In this document: positions 37,706 through 46,923 of the stretch, piece after piece
Position numbering within the stretch: the first letter of the stretch is position 1
Layout: every line of letters begins with the position of its first letter
Assembly: GCF_037977055.1 (NCBI RefSeq)
Contig: NZ_CP150274.1
Span: 1,922,001 to 1,986,000 of the forward strand
Direction: 5' to 3'
Length of the DNA: 64,000 nt
From: Paenibacillus sp. FSL K6-1096
GTDB taxonomy: Bacteria; Bacillota; Bacilli; Paenibacillales; Paenibacillaceae
The notes under the pieces: generated by a model
What the model was told of the DNA's origin: nothing
What the model saw: the letters and a program-made list of their open reading frames with translations, nothing else
Database searches by the model: none
Position numbers and translations under genes: made by a program

Positions 37706-38224
37706 TTAGTCCAGTCGCTTCAGCACTGCGATCTCATCGCAGGCATGCTGCTTCTTGCAGTTCACGCAATCGGTCCAGACCTTCTCAGGGAAAATCTCCT
37801 TCTCCACCACAGTGAAGCCATTCTTAAGGAAGAAATCGACCGCATAGGTCAGCGCCATAATCTTCGGGATTCTCTGGCGTCTGGCTTCCTCTGTCAGCTT
37901 CTCCAGAATCATGGAGCCTACGCCTTTGCCCTTACCTTCTTTACGCAGTCCAATGGAGCGTACCTCCACCAGATCATTTCCGAGCCTGAACAAGGAGCCG
38001 CAGCCGACGAAGGTGCCGCCGATCTCAGCGATGACGAACTGGTCGATCTGGCGGGTCAGCGCTTGCCTGGAACGGGGCAGCATAATCCCCTGCTGTGCGT
38101 ATTCTTCTATCATTTGATACAGCGGCTCAACATCCTCCACTGTAGCATTTCTGCATATGACTTGCTGCTCTCCCGCAGGAGATACCTGGCGATACTGATC
38201 CGTTTTGACAAGCACTTGACTCAC
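37706..38224 (-). CDS. GNAT family N-acetyltransferase (ArgA-like)
   Basis: This 172-residue protein has the acetyl-CoA-binding GNAT fold (VRSIGLRKEGKGKGVGSMILEKL, near residues 89-110, with the R/Q-x-x-G-x-G/A-type loop). Its N-terminal strand is ICRNATVEDVEPLYQMI. The C-terminal tail carries four cysteines (TDCVNCKKQHACDE; three are visible in this stretch plus one earlier), which could bind metal. It resembles short N-acetylglutamate-synthase-like acetyltransferases of Bacillota; the substrate is not determined. It lies 64 bases downstream of hemW on the same strand. Confidence 0.82.
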   Translation of the reverse strand: MSQVLVKTDQYRQVSPAGEQQVICRNATVEDVEPLYQMIEEYAQQGIMLPRSRQALTRQIDQFVIAEIGGTFVGCGSLFRLGNDLVEVRSIGLRKEGKGKGVGSMILEKLTEEARRQRIPKIMALTYAVDFFLKNGFTVVEKEIFPEKVWTDCVNCKKQHACDEIAVLKRLD

Positions 38225-38288
38225 CCCTTGCTGTTAATACGAATAAATATACAACAGAGTGAATTACAATTCAAGAGGTATTTCAAAA

Positions 38289-39461
38289 TTAAACCTCTGT
38301 CAAAGCACCGACAAATTCCCCGAAAACATCGTTCCCGAACAGGATTCCCTGCTTGCTCAGGCGATAGGTGTCCCCGGCCTGCTCCAGCAGCCCGGCGGTA
38401 AGCATTTTATGCAGCGGCGCCTTAAAAATCTCCTCGAGCGGCTTCCCGAATTGGGAGCGGAACGCTGTGCCCGACACCCCTTCCCGCATCCGCAGCCCGA
38501 CCATCATGAAATCCTCCATCGCCTCCCGCTCGGAGACAGGGAAGCTGTCCAGACGCGGCAGCCCGCTGCGCGAAGCCTCGATATACGGATTGACGCCCTT
38601 GATATTCATGTGCCGCTGACGGCCGACGTAACCATGCGCTCCTGCACCCAGACCATAATAGTCCTCGTTGCGCCAGTAGGTAATGTTATGACGGCTCTCC
38701 ATCCCCGGCTTGGCGAAATTGCTGATCTCATATTGCGTATATCCTGCAGCCTCCATGGTGGACATCAGCAGCAGATACATCGCCAGCTCATCCTCTTCAC
38801 TTGGCAATGGCAGCTTGTTCTTGTTGAACAGGGTATGGAACAGCGTGTTCTCCTCTACCTTCAGGCTGTAGATCGAATAATGCGGCAGCTCCAGCTCCAG
38901 CGCTTTGGCGACGCTCTCTCTGAGCATATCTACGGTCTGATTCGGCAGGCCGAACATCAGATCCACCGACAGATTATGAAGCCCGACCGCGCGGGCGTTC
39001 TCCAGACTGCGGTATACATCATCCACATTATGAATCCGGCCGATTCCGCTCAGCAGCTCGTTCTGGAAGGCCTGGACCCCGAAGCTGACCCGGTTGACCC
39101 CGCCTTCCTTCATCACTCTAAGCTTATCGATGTCGGTAGTGCCGGGATTGGCTTCCATAGAGAATTCAATCTGCTCATCCCAATGCGGGAAATGCCTTCT
39201 GACCGAATCCAGGAAATACGCCAGCTCATCCGGCTTCAGCACGGTAGGGGTACCCCCGCCCACAAAGATCGTTTTAATTACCCCCGGGGGCATATTCTTG
39301 ACTGTCTGCTCCATCTCCCGGTCAAGCGCATAGAGATATTCCATCACCGGCTGGTCCTTCAGTACATAAGAATTGAAATCACAATAGAAACATTTATTCG
39401 TGCAGAACGGGATATGAATATAGACGGCCTCAGGGGGACGGCCATTCCTTACAGTGTTCAT
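38289..39461 (-). CDS. hemW: Radical SAM heme chaperone HemW
   Basis: HemW is a coproporphyrinogen-III-oxidase-like radical SAM protein that binds heme and delivers it to target proteins. The 390-residue protein has the CxxxCxxC cluster (Cys20, Cys24, Cys27 in CTNKCFYCDF). It also has GGGTPT, the SAM-binding EANPGT motif and the C-terminal HemN-type domain. True HemN has an extra conserved cysteine (CxxxCxxCxC); here the motif is followed by Asp-Phe, as in HemW. AAAGGAG precedes the ATG. The lepA-hemW-hrcA order is the conserved Bacillales order. Confidence 0.94.
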   Translation of the reverse strand: MNTVRNGRPPEAVYIHIPFCTNKCFYCDFNSYVLKDQPVMEYLYALDREMEQTVKNMPPGVIKTIFVGGGTPTVLKPDELAYFLDSVRRHFPHWDEQIEFSMEANPGTTDIDKLRVMKEGGVNRVSFGVQAFQNELLSGIGRIHNVDDVYRSLENARAVGLHNLSVDLMFGLPNQTVDMLRESVAKALELELPHYSIYSLKVEENTLFHTLFNKNKLPLPSEEDELAMYLLLMSTMEAAGYTQYEISNFAKPGMESRHNITYWRNEDYYGLGAGAHGYVGRQRHMNIKGVNPYIEASRSGLPRLDSFPVSEREAMEDFMMVGLRMREGVSGTAFRSQFGKPLEEIFKAPLHKMLTAGLLEQAGDTYRLSKQGILFGNDVFGEFVGALTEV

Positions 39462-39518
39462 AGCGGTCTCCTTTGCTCTTGTTAATATATAGATGATCTA
39501 ATTGTAAAAAGAAGCCGC

Positions 39519-39542
39519 AAAAGGGAAGCCCTCCGGCTTCCC
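39519..39542 (-). terminator. Terminator after lepA
   Basis: On the minus strand GGGAAGCC pairs with GGCTTCCC around a GGAG loop and TTTT follows, 48 bases after the lepA stop. Confidence 0.8.
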
Positions 39543-39589
39543 TTCCAGGTCTATCCTCAGCGGTAAGCTCTCTTTAGAGCTAAGCGCTG

Positions 39590-41401
39590 CTACTCAATCT
39601 GAAGCACAGCCATGAACGCTTCCTGCGGCACCTCAACGCTGCCGACCTGCTTCATGCGTTTCTTCCCTTCCTTCTGCTTCTCCAGCAGCTTCCGCTTACG
39701 CGAGATATCGCCGCCGTAGCATTTGGCGAGTACGTTCTTGCGCATCGCCTTAACTGTCTCACGCGCTACAATCTTCGTGCCGACTGAAGCCTGAATCGGC
39801 ACCTCGAACATCTGGCGCGGAATAATGCCGCGCAGCTTCTCACAGATAATCCGGCCGCGGTTATAGGCACGGTCGCGGTGAACGATGAAGGACAGGGCGT
39901 CGACCTGCTCATTATTCAGCAGGATATCCATCTTCACCAGGTTCGACTGGCGGTAACCGGAGATTTCATAGTCGTAAGAGGCGTAACCCTTGGTGCCGGA
40001 CTTCAGCTGATCGAAGAAGTCGTACACAATCTCGGACAGCGGAATCTCATACGTAATGGTGACGCGGGTGGTGTCCAGATACTCCATATTCACGAATTCG
40101 CCGCGCTTGCTCTGGCAGAGCTCCATAACCGTTCCCACGAAATCGTTAGGGACAATAATCGCTGCCTTGACATACGGCTCTTCCACATAGTCAATTGTAC
40201 CAACCTCAGGGTAATGCGACGGGTTGTCGATCTGAATGGTCTCGCCATTGGTCAGCTTAATGCGGTAAATAACGCTCGGCGCGGTTGTAATCAGCGGCAG
40301 ATTGAACTCGCGTTCGATCCGCTCCTGAATGATCTCCATATGCAGCAGTCCCAGAAAGCCGCAGCGGAAGCCGAAGCCCAGCGCGCTGGAGCTCTCCGGC
40401 TCGAAGCTAAGCGAGGCGTCATTCAGCTGAAGCTTCTCCAGCGCCTCCCGAAGGTCGTTATAATCAGAGGTCTCAATCGGATAGAGACCGCAGTAGACCA
40501 TCGGATTAATCCGGCGGTAGCCCGGCAGCGGTTCAAGCGTCGGGTTCTTCGCATCAGTCACCGTATCCCCGACCCGCGTATCGCCTACATGCTTGATCCC
40601 GGCTACAATGAAGCCGACATCGCCGATATTCAGCTCAGGGACAATCGTCATGCGCGGCATGAAGGCTCCGACCTCAATAACCTCAAAGGTCTTGTCGGTT
40701 GCCATCATCCGGATCTTGGACCCGGCACGGATACTGCCGTCAATGACGCGGACATAGACGATAACACCCTTATAAGGATCGTAATGGGAGTCGAAGATCA
40801 GGGCCTTCAGCGGTTCCTCTGCGCTGCCTGCCGGCGGCGGAACCTGCTTGACGACCTGCTCCAGAATCTCCTTGATGCCAATCCCCGCCTTGGCCGAAGC
40901 CATCACTGCGTCGCTGGCATCCAGCCCGATGACATCCTCAATCTCCTGCTTCACCCGTTCAGGATCTGCATTGGGCAGATCGATCTTGTTAAGTACCGGC
41001 AGAATCTCCAGATTGTTGTCAAGCGCCAGATACACGTTAGCCAGCGTCTGGGCTTCAATCCCCTGCGCGGCATCCACCACCAGCAGAGCGCCTTCACAGG
41101 CTGCAAGGCTGCGGGAGACCTCATAAGTGAAGTCGACGTGCCCCGGTGTATCAATCAGGTTCAAATAATATTCCTGGCCGTCATCAGCACGGTAAGTCAG
41201 GCGTACCGCCTGAAGCTTAATGGTGATCCCGCGCTCGCGCTCCAGATCCATCTGGTCAAGGACCTGCTCCTGCATTTCACGCGAGGTCAGTGCGCCCGTA
41301 TATTCCAGAATGCGGTCAGCCAGTGTCGATTTGCCATGGTCTATATGTGCAATAATCGAGAAATTGCGGATTTGTTGTTGTCGTTTCTGAACGTCAGTCA
41401 T
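39590..41401 (-). CDS. lepA: Elongation factor 4 (LepA GTPase)
   Basis: LepA/EF4 is a ribosome-associated GTPase that affects translation and 30S assembly. The 603-residue protein has the P-loop AHIDHGKST at residues 18-26, the RGITIK switch I segment, [14 protein letters not shown] and the EF-G-like domains. The LepA-specific C-terminal domain ends with [17 protein letters not shown]. Length and motifs are standard. It starts an operon segment with hemW about 130 bases downstream. Confidence 0.98.
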   Translation of the reverse strand: MTDVQKRQQQIRNFSIIAHIDHGKSTLADRILEYTGALTSREMQEQVLDQMDLERERGITIKLQAVRLTYRADDGQEYYLNLIDTPGHVDFTYEVSRSLAACEGALLVVDAAQGIEAQTLANVYLALDNNLEILPVLNKIDLPNADPERVKQEIEDVIGLDASDAVMASAKAGIGIKEILEQVVKQVPPPAGSAEEPLKALIFDSHYDPYKGVIVYVRVIDGSIRAGSKIRMMATDKTFEVIEVGAFMPRMTIVPELNIGDVGFIVAGIKHVGDTRVGDTVTDAKNPTLEPLPGYRRINPMVYCGLYPIETSDYNDLREALEKLQLNDASLSFEPESSSALGFGFRCGFLGLLHMEIIQERIEREFNLPLITTAPSVIYRIKLTNGETIQIDNPSHYPEVGTIDYVEEPYVKAAIIVPNDFVGTVMELCQSKRGEFVNMEYLDTTRVTITYEIPLSEIVYDFFDQLKSGTKGYASYDYEISGYRQSNLVKMDILLNNEQVDALSFIVHRDRAYNRGRIICEKLRGIIPRQMFEVPIQASVGTKIVARETVKAMRKNVLAKCYGGDISRKRKLLEKQKEGKKRMKQVGSVEVPQEAFMAVLQIE

Positions 41402-41489
41402 TCCTTACCCCCACAGACAGCCTAATGTTAATCCATTTATTATAACAGTACGGGCTGCGCCCAGCAATCCCGCCCGCCCCAGGTCATGC

Positions 41490-41551
41490 AAAAAAAGCCG
41501 CTAAGCGCGGCCTGGCAAAAGCCGGAATCGCACATAGCGGACAACCGGCTT
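41490..41551 (-). terminator. Double hairpin terminator after the YqxA-position gene
   Basis: Two consecutive minus-strand hairpins follow the stop at 41563. The first is AAGCCGG with CCGGCTT and TTTT (41517-41551). The second is GCCGC with GCGGC and TTTTTTT (41490-41512). Together they should insulate spoIIP from lepA. Confidence 0.85.
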
Positions 41552-41562
41552 GCTCCTCTGCC

Positions 41563-42075
41563 CTACTCCTCCGAGGAATCAAAAAGCGAGACCACCCAGC
41601 GGATGCCCTTCTGGGAAGCCTGCTGAAGCAGCCCGGCTGTCTTATCCGCCAGAACATCCACCGTCGGCTTCTGCTCCTCCGGTATAAGAATCTGCTCAGG
41701 GCTGAGACTGGAGGTATTGTCCTCCTTCACTTCCTGCTGCGGAAGGCTGCCTGTTCCCGCAGCCGGTCCGTTTCCGCCGGCAGGCTGCTGCCCCGGCAGA
41801 ACGGTGTAGGCTCCGGTTGCCGGATCAATGACAACCGGCACGTAGATATAGGCCTGGCCGTTCTGGGCAGTATGCGCCGGGGAAGCCGCGGCGGTGCCGC
41901 TTAGACTGCTCTGCCCTGCCGTTTGCTGCCCGGTGGCCGCAGACGTCCCCGCAGGCACCGTCCAGTCCGGCAGCAGGCCGGAGACTCCTGAGCCGCCTCC
42001 AAGCTGCAGGCCGGCCAGCAGACCGATGCCTGCCCATATGCCGAACATCACCATTTTTTTGCCAAACCGGGTCAT
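41563..42075 (-). CDS. Membrane-anchored protein at the yqxA position
   Basis: This 170-residue protein has one N-terminal transmembrane segment (VMFGIWAGIGLLAGLQL). A Pro/Gly/Ala/Ser-rich linker and a C-terminal helical part (LADKTAGLLQQASQKGIRWVVSLFDSSEE) follow. The start at 42075 has AAAAAGGAG eight bases upstream. The position between spoIIP and lepA matches Bacillus subtilis yqxA, and the N-terminal membrane helix plus short tail resembles the DUF3679 pattern. I do not see enough identity to name it. It probably belongs to the sporulation transcript. Confidence 0.7.
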   Translation of the reverse strand: MTRFGKKMVMFGIWAGIGLLAGLQLGGGSGVSGLLPDWTVPAGTSAATGQQTAGQSSLSGTAAASPAHTAQNGQAYIYVPVVIDPATGAYTVLPGQQPAGGNGPAAGTGSLPQQEVKEDNTSSLSPEQILIPEEQKPTVDVLADKTAGLLQQASQKGIRWVVSLFDSSEE

Positions 42076-42105
42076 ATACTTCACTCCTTTTTAATAAATG
42101 TCCGT

Positions 42106-43482
42106 TCAGGAGGCCCCGCCTGCAGAGGTCTTCGCACTTGTGCCTTCCAGCTTGGCCCCTTCCGGCTTCGCTCCTTCCTGCTGCGGCGCTGCCGCCTTCT
42201 CTGCATCTCTGCTGGTCCAATACACATCGGCAATCGCGTCCGCCAGAATATCCGCCGTCCGCTTCAGCTCATCCGCACTGTTGTCAATGCCGCCGACCTC
42301 AATCAGCACGCTGTTCGGCGACAACGTCTGGTTATATTCCCCATTATTCCCGTTTCCCGAAGATTTCCCCCAGATTCCGCGTGAAATTCCCGGATAATTT
42401 TTTTCCAGCTGCTGGTGGATTTTATTGGCGAAGGCTTCATTCTGCTTCCAGTTTTTATTGGCATGGCCCAGAATGAAGTACACTTGGGCGTAATTTTTAC
42501 CGTTAATGGTTGCCGTTGTCTTGCCGTGCCGCTGGGAATCACGGTGGATATCAATCAGTTCACTCATCTGCTGATTGGCGGCCATGGCCGACTTCACCGT
42601 CATGCGCGAATATTTATAGGAGAAGTTCCAGTTATAGTCCGGCACCAAGGTGGCATAATCCTCCTGGGCATGAACCGTTCCGATCCCGCGCGCTTCCAGC
42701 CGCTTGGCGATATAAGAGCCTACCAGCATCACATTCTTGGAGGGGACTGACGAGCTTGGATTATCGCTCTGCGCACCCAGCAGCGGATTGTATGCTTCAC
42801 GGGGATGGGAATGATAGACGAGAATACGCTTGATAGAAGTATCCCCTGTCCCGTTCTCGGCATCGCCGCTGCCGGAATAGCCTTCGTCCGCATCCTGCCC
42901 GGCCGGGTCTGGAGCAGGCGTGGCTTCAGGCTGCTGGACCTCTCCGCCCTGCTGGCCAGTGCCGCCTGGCGTATCCGGCCCGTCTCCAGGACCGGCAGCC
43001 GTACCCGGGTCCCCGCCGTCTGACAGCTCATCCACTCCCGGGTGATAGTCGGCAGGCGCTCCTGCCGTTCCGCCCGAGCCTTCACGCAGCAGGAAGGGAT
43101 CATCTGCAGCCAGTCCCGGCATCTCACGCGAGACCAGGCTCTTCGGATCACCCGGGTCTACGCTCGTCAGCAGCCGGAAGACGAAGGAGGTGACTTTGTC
43201 CCCGGAGAAGGCCGAAGGCTCGTCCCCCTTCGGCAGATGGGGAACCTCCATCCCCAGCAGTTCCATGAAGAATCCGCTGGAGAGCGAGGCGGCCAGGCCC
43301 TTCATTGAGGGAATGGGTGAAGAATTCAGCTTCTGGCCGGCCAGGCCGCCGGTTCCAAGCAGGATGAACAGCACCAGTGAACCTCCGGCCAGCAGCAGCA
43401 TCGTCCTTCCCAGCGACAGAATATCCATCAGCCGTCCGCGCAGCCGCCCAATATTCCATAGCTGAAACCATTTTCTGTTCAT
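42106..43482 (-). CDS. spoIIP: Stage II sporulation protein P (peptidoglycan hydrolase)
   Basis: SpoIIP is the amidase/endopeptidase of the SpoIID-SpoIIM-SpoIIP engulfment machine. The 458-residue protein has an N-terminal membrane segment (TMLLLAGGSLVLFILLG) and a conserved membrane-proximal region. A disordered linker of about 90 residues rich in Gly/Pro/Asp/Ala follows. The amidase_3-like catalytic domain has zinc ligands in VYHSHPREAY (His near 222) and LGHANKNW (His near 338), and the catalytic Glu in VLIEVGGIDN. A Lys/Glu/Ala-rich tail ends the protein. AGAGGAGGC lies upstream of the ATG. It follows gpr, as in Bacillus. Confidence 0.95.
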   Translation of the reverse strand: MNRKWFQLWNIGRLRGRLMDILSLGRTMLLLAGGSLVLFILLGTGGLAGQKLNSSPIPSMKGLAASLSSGFFMELLGMEVPHLPKGDEPSAFSGDKVTSFVFRLLTSVDPGDPKSLVSREMPGLAADDPFLLREGSGGTAGAPADYHPGVDELSDGGDPGTAAGPGDGPDTPGGTGQQGGEVQQPEATPAPDPAGQDADEGYSGSGDAENGTGDTSIKRILVYHSHPREAYNPLLGAQSDNPSSSVPSKNVMLVGSYIAKRLEARGIGTVHAQEDYATLVPDYNWNFSYKYSRMTVKSAMAANQQMSELIDIHRDSQRHGKTTATINGKNYAQVYFILGHANKNWKQNEAFANKIHQQLEKNYPGISRGIWGKSSGNGNNGEYNQTLSPNSVLIEVGGIDNSADELKRTADILADAIADVYWTSRDAEKAAAPQQEGAKPEGAKLEGTSAKTSAGGAS

Positions 43483-43580
43483 GATTGTTATAGCCTCCTC
43501 TAAGCCCTCTGTAATCTCTCATACTCCAAATCTATGAGCGCAGGAGGTATGCTAGAACCACAGAAATGAGAGAGAAGCAG

Positions 43581-43631
43581 AGAAGACCCGCAGCCTATGC
43601 TGCCAGAACGGCAGATGGCTGCGGGTCTTCT
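43581..43631. terminator. Strong hairpin between gpr and spoIIP
   Basis: A perfect 15-pair GC-rich stem, AGAAGACCCGCAGCC with its complement, encloses a loop with its own short CTGCC/GGCAG stem. No long T run follows, so it may be a terminator or an RNA-processing structure. It sits 17 bases after the gpr stop. Confidence 0.65.
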
Positions 43632-43647
43632 TCACGAACAGGAAGAG

Positions 43648-44658
43648 CTAGTGGGTATAGGCTCCGACATTGCCGGGATCGACGGCTTCATGCAGCGCGG
43701 CATTGAGTCCGCTGGCCACAATGTTGGCGATCTCCTCAATGAATTCATCGATCTCCTTGGGTGTAACAATCAGATCATGGCCCAGCGGCTCAAGCACTTC
43801 CTTCACCAGGGTCAGCCGCTCCTGCTCACTGATATCATCAAGCAGCCCCATGATCTCTTTGGTATGGGCTCCGCCGCCCTCCATCTGCCCGAAATGATGC
43901 TTCATCATTTCCAGCACATTGTTGACGATGGTCGAAGCATAGCAGACAGTAGGGACGCCGATCGCAATGCAGGGAACGCCCAGCACTTCCTTGGTCAGCC
44001 CCCTGCGCTTATTTCCGATCCCTGAGCCCGGATGGATGCCGATATCGGCAATCTGAATCGTCGTATTAATCCGCTCCAGCGAGCGGGAGGCCAGGGCATC
44101 AATGGCTATAATGACATCAGGATTGGTGCGGTCTACGATTCCCTGCACTACTTCACTGGATTCAATGCCTGTCAGGCCGAGCACGCCGGGCGCAATGGCA
44201 CTCACATTCCGGTAGCCCGGTGAGACCTGATCCGGCACCAGCTCATAGAACTGGCGGGTAATCAGCGCATTCTCCACCACCAGCGGCCCCAGCGAGTCGG
44301 GGGTCACATTCCAGTTGCCAAGCCCTACAATAAGCACTTTGGAATTGCGCCCAATCCCGATATGATCGAGGAAGTGTTCGAATTCACGGGCGAACACGAT
44401 GGAGACCTTCTGCTGCAGACCGGTATCTCCGCCCCGCAGCGCAGGCACCTCCAGGGTCACATAATTGCCGATGGCCCGCCCGATGGCCTGGGAGCCGGCC
44501 TGATCAGTCACTGCCAGCCGGGTCACCTTGATGCCGTCCGCTTCCTCCACCTGCTCATTGACGCCGGGAATCGGTCCACCCGACCTCCCTTGCGCCATTT
44601 CCTTAGCTTCCACCGCCAGATCTGTTCGTACCGAATACAGCTGAAGATCGAGTTCCAT
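43648..44658 (-). CDS. gpr: Spore germination protease GPR
   Basis: GPR is the A25-family aspartic-type protease made in the forespore. It degrades small acid-soluble spore proteins at germination. The 336-residue protein starts MELDLQLYSVRTDLAVEAKEM, which includes the short propeptide and the autoprocessing region. It has VLIVGLGNWNVTPDSLGP and the DVIIAIDALASRS segment with the conserved aspartates. The ATG at 44658 is preceded by AAAGGAGG; the ATG eight codons earlier overlaps that site. It is divergent from rpsT, as in Bacillus subtilis. Confidence 0.96.
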   Translation of the reverse strand: MELDLQLYSVRTDLAVEAKEMAQGRSGGPIPGVNEQVEEADGIKVTRLAVTDQAGSQAIGRAIGNYVTLEVPALRGGDTGLQQKVSIVFAREFEHFLDHIGIGRNSKVLIVGLGNWNVTPDSLGPLVVENALITRQFYELVPDQVSPGYRNVSAIAPGVLGLTGIESSEVVQGIVDRTNPDVIIAIDALASRSLERINTTIQIADIGIHPGSGIGNKRRGLTKEVLGVPCIAIGVPTVCYASTIVNNVLEMMKHHFGQMEGGGAHTKEIMGLLDDISEQERLTLVKEVLEPLGHDLIVTPKEIDEFIEEIANIVASGLNAALHEAVDPGNVGAYTH

Positions 44659-44754
44659 GTTTAGTTCAGCCTCCTTTTGCATATTGCTGATAGTGTGCGG
44701 GAGAAAGCATCGGTTTATACAGAGAGTGGCGGGGGAATTCCGAAGCTTTTAGTA

Positions 44755-44783
44755 TTGCATTTTACTACCCTTCATGCTAAACT
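44755..44783 (+). promoter_or_regulatory. Putative rpsT promoter
   Basis: TTGCAT (44755-44760), a 17-base spacer and TAAACT (44778-44783) lie 55 bases before the rpsT start. Both hexamers are imperfect. Confidence 0.45.
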
Positions 44784-44838
44784 ATTTTAAGTTGTGAATC
44801 ATTTGTGATTTCCGAATGTCTTTCAGGAGGTGAATGCA

Positions 44839-45111
44839 ATGCCAAATATCAAATCCGCGGTTAAACGCGTCAAGACGATCGAGAAACGCCGTGCACTTAA
44901 CGCTTCCCAGAAGTCCGCTCTTCGTACAGCTGTGAAAGCTGCTGATGTAGCAGTGACAGGTACAGAAGTAGAAGCTGCTCAGGCTGCTTTCCAAGCGGCT
45001 TCCAAGAAGCTGGACAAGGCTGTAACCAAAGGCCTGGTTCATAAAAATGCGGCTGCCCGCAAAAAATCCCGCTTGGCGAAGAAATTGAACGCTCTGAAGG
45101 CTCAAGCCTAA
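44839..45111 (+). CDS. rpsT: 30S ribosomal protein S20
   Basis: S20 is a primary 16S rRNA-binding protein of the small subunit. The 90-residue protein is Lys/Arg/Ala-rich and all-helical. It starts [20 protein letters not shown] and has the [19 protein letters not shown]-terminal signature. The ATG at 44839 follows AGGAGG by eight bases. It lies between the divergent gpr and the convergent holA, the conserved Bacillales arrangement. Confidence 0.97.
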   Translation: MPNIKSAVKRVKTIEKRRALNASQKSALRTAVKAADVAVTGTEVEAAQAAFQAASKKLDKAVTKGLVHKNAAARKKSRLAKKLNALKAQA

Positions 45112-45144
45112 GCCAAGGGCGACAATCATAACGAGCATATGAAG

Positions 45145-45183
45145 AACCTGACCGCTATGCTGCATACGGTTAGGTTTTTTTAT
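45145..45183 (+). terminator. Terminator of rpsT
   Basis: AACCTGACCG pairs with CGGTTAGGTT (one G-U pair) across 12 bases and is followed by a T-rich tail. Confidence 0.9.
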
Positions 45184-45223
45184 TGTACAGGAAATTATGA
45201 TTTTCTTCTATTCTTAGAGAAAT

Positions 45224-45397
45224 CCGCAAAATGTGCAACAATACTGCTCACTAGAAGCGGTCTATGCTGAAATCCTGCACGAAATGCAACAAATCAAGCG
45301 CCGGCTTGCTCTAAACAACGAAATTTGTGCAAATTATGCAACATTGTAGCGTAGCCCGTAACATTTATTAATTAAATCCTGCAAAATGTGCAACAAT
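45224..45397. repeat. Four-box palindromic intergenic element, variant subtype
   Basis: In the rpsT-holA gap four boxes of the form TGCA-N4/5-TGCAACA recur. Their GCAACA half-sites start at 45235, 45286, 45338 and 45390, which is a regular 51-52-52 base spacing. All four are on the same strand. The sequence around the second box (a GCTGAAATC phrase before it) resembles the third box region of the element at 54263-54450. The spacers differ from one another, so it is not a CRISPR array. This fills most of the 480-base gap. Confidence 0.7.
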
Positions 45398-45520
45398 GCT
45401 CTCCATGCAAGCGGCCAGTGAGAGAAATAAACCTATTGGCTGGATATATGCCACCAGAGCGCGATGAGGCACCTGCATTTTTCACCCGGAGGGTGATTTT
45501 GTTATGTGTGTATTTATACC

Positions 45521-45566
45521 AAAAAAAGCCTGTCCACCCGCAGACAAATGCGGAGGGGACAGGCTC
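45521..45566 (-). terminator. Terminator of holA
   Basis: On the minus strand AGCCTGTCCCC...GCA pairs with TGC...GGACAGGCT and is followed by seven T, 30 bases after the holA stop. Confidence 0.88.
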
Positions 45567-45594
45567 TTTACTTTGCTCCCGCGGAAGTTCCGGC

Positions 45595-46614
45595 TCAGGC
45601 CCCGAGACGCAGCATGAACAGCTCCAGCCCCAGCACCTTGTCGACCGCGCCGGTCTTCATCTGATAATCGAGATCGGCCAGACGGCTCAGGATCTGCCGC
45701 AGCTGCGGGCTGCCGAACTTGCGGGCCTGCTCCCCGGCCAGCTTGACCGCATACGGATGCAGTCCGAGCTGGGAGGCAATCTGTCCCTGCGAATAGCTGA
45801 GGGCGGACAAGTCCTTGACCTGCAAAATGATTCTGAACTGCCGGGCAATCAGCGCGGCAATCTTGATCGGCTCCTCACGTTGCTTCAGCAGCTCATAGAG
45901 CGTATTCAGCGCCTTGTCCAGGCGCAGGTTCGCGATATCCTCCACGAGCGTGAAGATATTCTGCTCGGTGCCGCGGTGGACCAGACTCTCCACGGCGGCC
46001 GCATCGACCTTGCCGCCTGCCCCGGCGAACAGGCACAGCTTGTCGATCTCGGCCGACAGCCCCTGAAGCCCGGTGCCCGCACTTCCGATCAGCGCCTCCG
46101 CCGTCCCCGGCGCAAGGGAACAGCCGCGTTCACGGAAGCCCTTCTCCACCCAGCGTACCAGCTCTTCTGCACCCAGCGGATTAAAGGCCAGCACCATGCC
46201 GACGGCTTTGGCGCTTTTGACGATTTTTTTGCGTTCATCCAGCTTATCACCGTTCACTAGGAATACAATCACACTGAAATCAGCCGGGTGCTGCATATAT
46301 GCCGCCAGTATCTCCACATTGTGTTCAATCTTGGCCTTATCCTTGCCGGCCGTGAACACGGACGCATCCCGCACCAGCAGCAGCTTGCGCTGGACCATGA
46401 ACGGAACCGTCTCCGCTTCTTCCACTACAGCCTGAACCGGCGTCTCCGACAGATCGAAGGGAATGACGGCGAAATCACGGTCTTCTCTGGGGATCAGCTG
46501 TTCCTCCAGCATGGCCGCGAATTCATTCATCCGGAACTTCTCGCTGCCGTACAGCACATACAGTGGAGAAATGTTCCCCTGTTTGATTGCTTTGGCCGCC
46601 GTTTTGGCATCCAT
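45595..46614 (-). CDS. holA: DNA polymerase III subunit delta
   Basis: HolA is the delta subunit of the clamp loader, which opens the beta sliding clamp. The 339-residue protein matches the family (yqeN in Bacillus subtilis): an N-terminal ISPLYVLYGSEKFRMNEF segment, the FDLSETPVQAVVEEAETVPFM region that contacts the clamp, and helical domains II and III (ALNTLYELLKQREEPIKIAALIARQFR). The ATG at 46614 follows an AAGGAA site; the longer open frame adds 52 residues of no family character. Confidence 0.93.
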   Translation of the reverse strand: MDAKTAAKAIKQGNISPLYVLYGSEKFRMNEFAAMLEEQLIPREDRDFAVIPFDLSETPVQAVVEEAETVPFMVQRKLLLVRDASVFTAGKDKAKIEHNVEILAAYMQHPADFSVIVFLVNGDKLDERKKIVKSAKAVGMVLAFNPLGAEELVRWVEKGFRERGCSLAPGTAEALIGSAGTGLQGLSAEIDKLCLFAGAGGKVDAAAVESLVHRGTEQNIFTLVEDIANLRLDKALNTLYELLKQREEPIKIAALIARQFRIILQVKDLSALSYSQGQIASQLGLHPYAVKLAGEQARKFGSPQLRQILSRLADLDYQMKTGAVDKVLGLELFMLRLGA

Positions 46615-46923
46615 CCCGCCACTTCCTTTGCTAGTTTCTTGCCTCATCAGCCTTAAATCTATCCATTCATCCATTCTAACAAAAAAACACCGGTGAATAT
46701 AGCCGCTCTTATCAGGCTGCCAATGCCCCCTGACAGGCAAAAACGGAGCAACCTCGGCAGCCAGGGCCAAAGTTGCTCCGTTTCAGCGGCGCATCTATAT
46801 AAACGGCGGAAGGAGAAGCTCTAGAAACTTTCCGTTCGCCGGTCATACCGATGATACTCGCAAATCCTATATTTTCTATCCTCACACCTTAGTATATTCA
46901 GCTGCTCCTCAATACGTTCCGGC
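46615..46923. other. Gap between holA and the zinc-type anti-sigma gene
   Basis: This is 309 bases with no convincing gene. It contains the terminator of the anti-sigma gene (46737-46783) and presumably the holA promoter. I see nothing else. Confidence 0.5.
46737..46783 (-). terminator. Terminator-like hairpin downstream of the sigma/anti-sigma pair
   Basis: A perfect 12-pair stem, AAACGGAGCAAC with its complement, has a 19-base loop and TTTTT on the minus strand. It lies 140 bases after the anti-sigma stop, so a longer 3' untranslated region is implied. Confidence 0.75.

Noticed and set aside
39878..41425. 515-codon open frame antisense to lepA
   Set aside because: It is a shadow frame with no start signal and no domain character.
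45224..45397. CRISPR array
   Set aside because: The regular 51-52 base period is suggestive, but the repeats are short and degenerate with only four units, the spacing is too even, and there are no cas genes.
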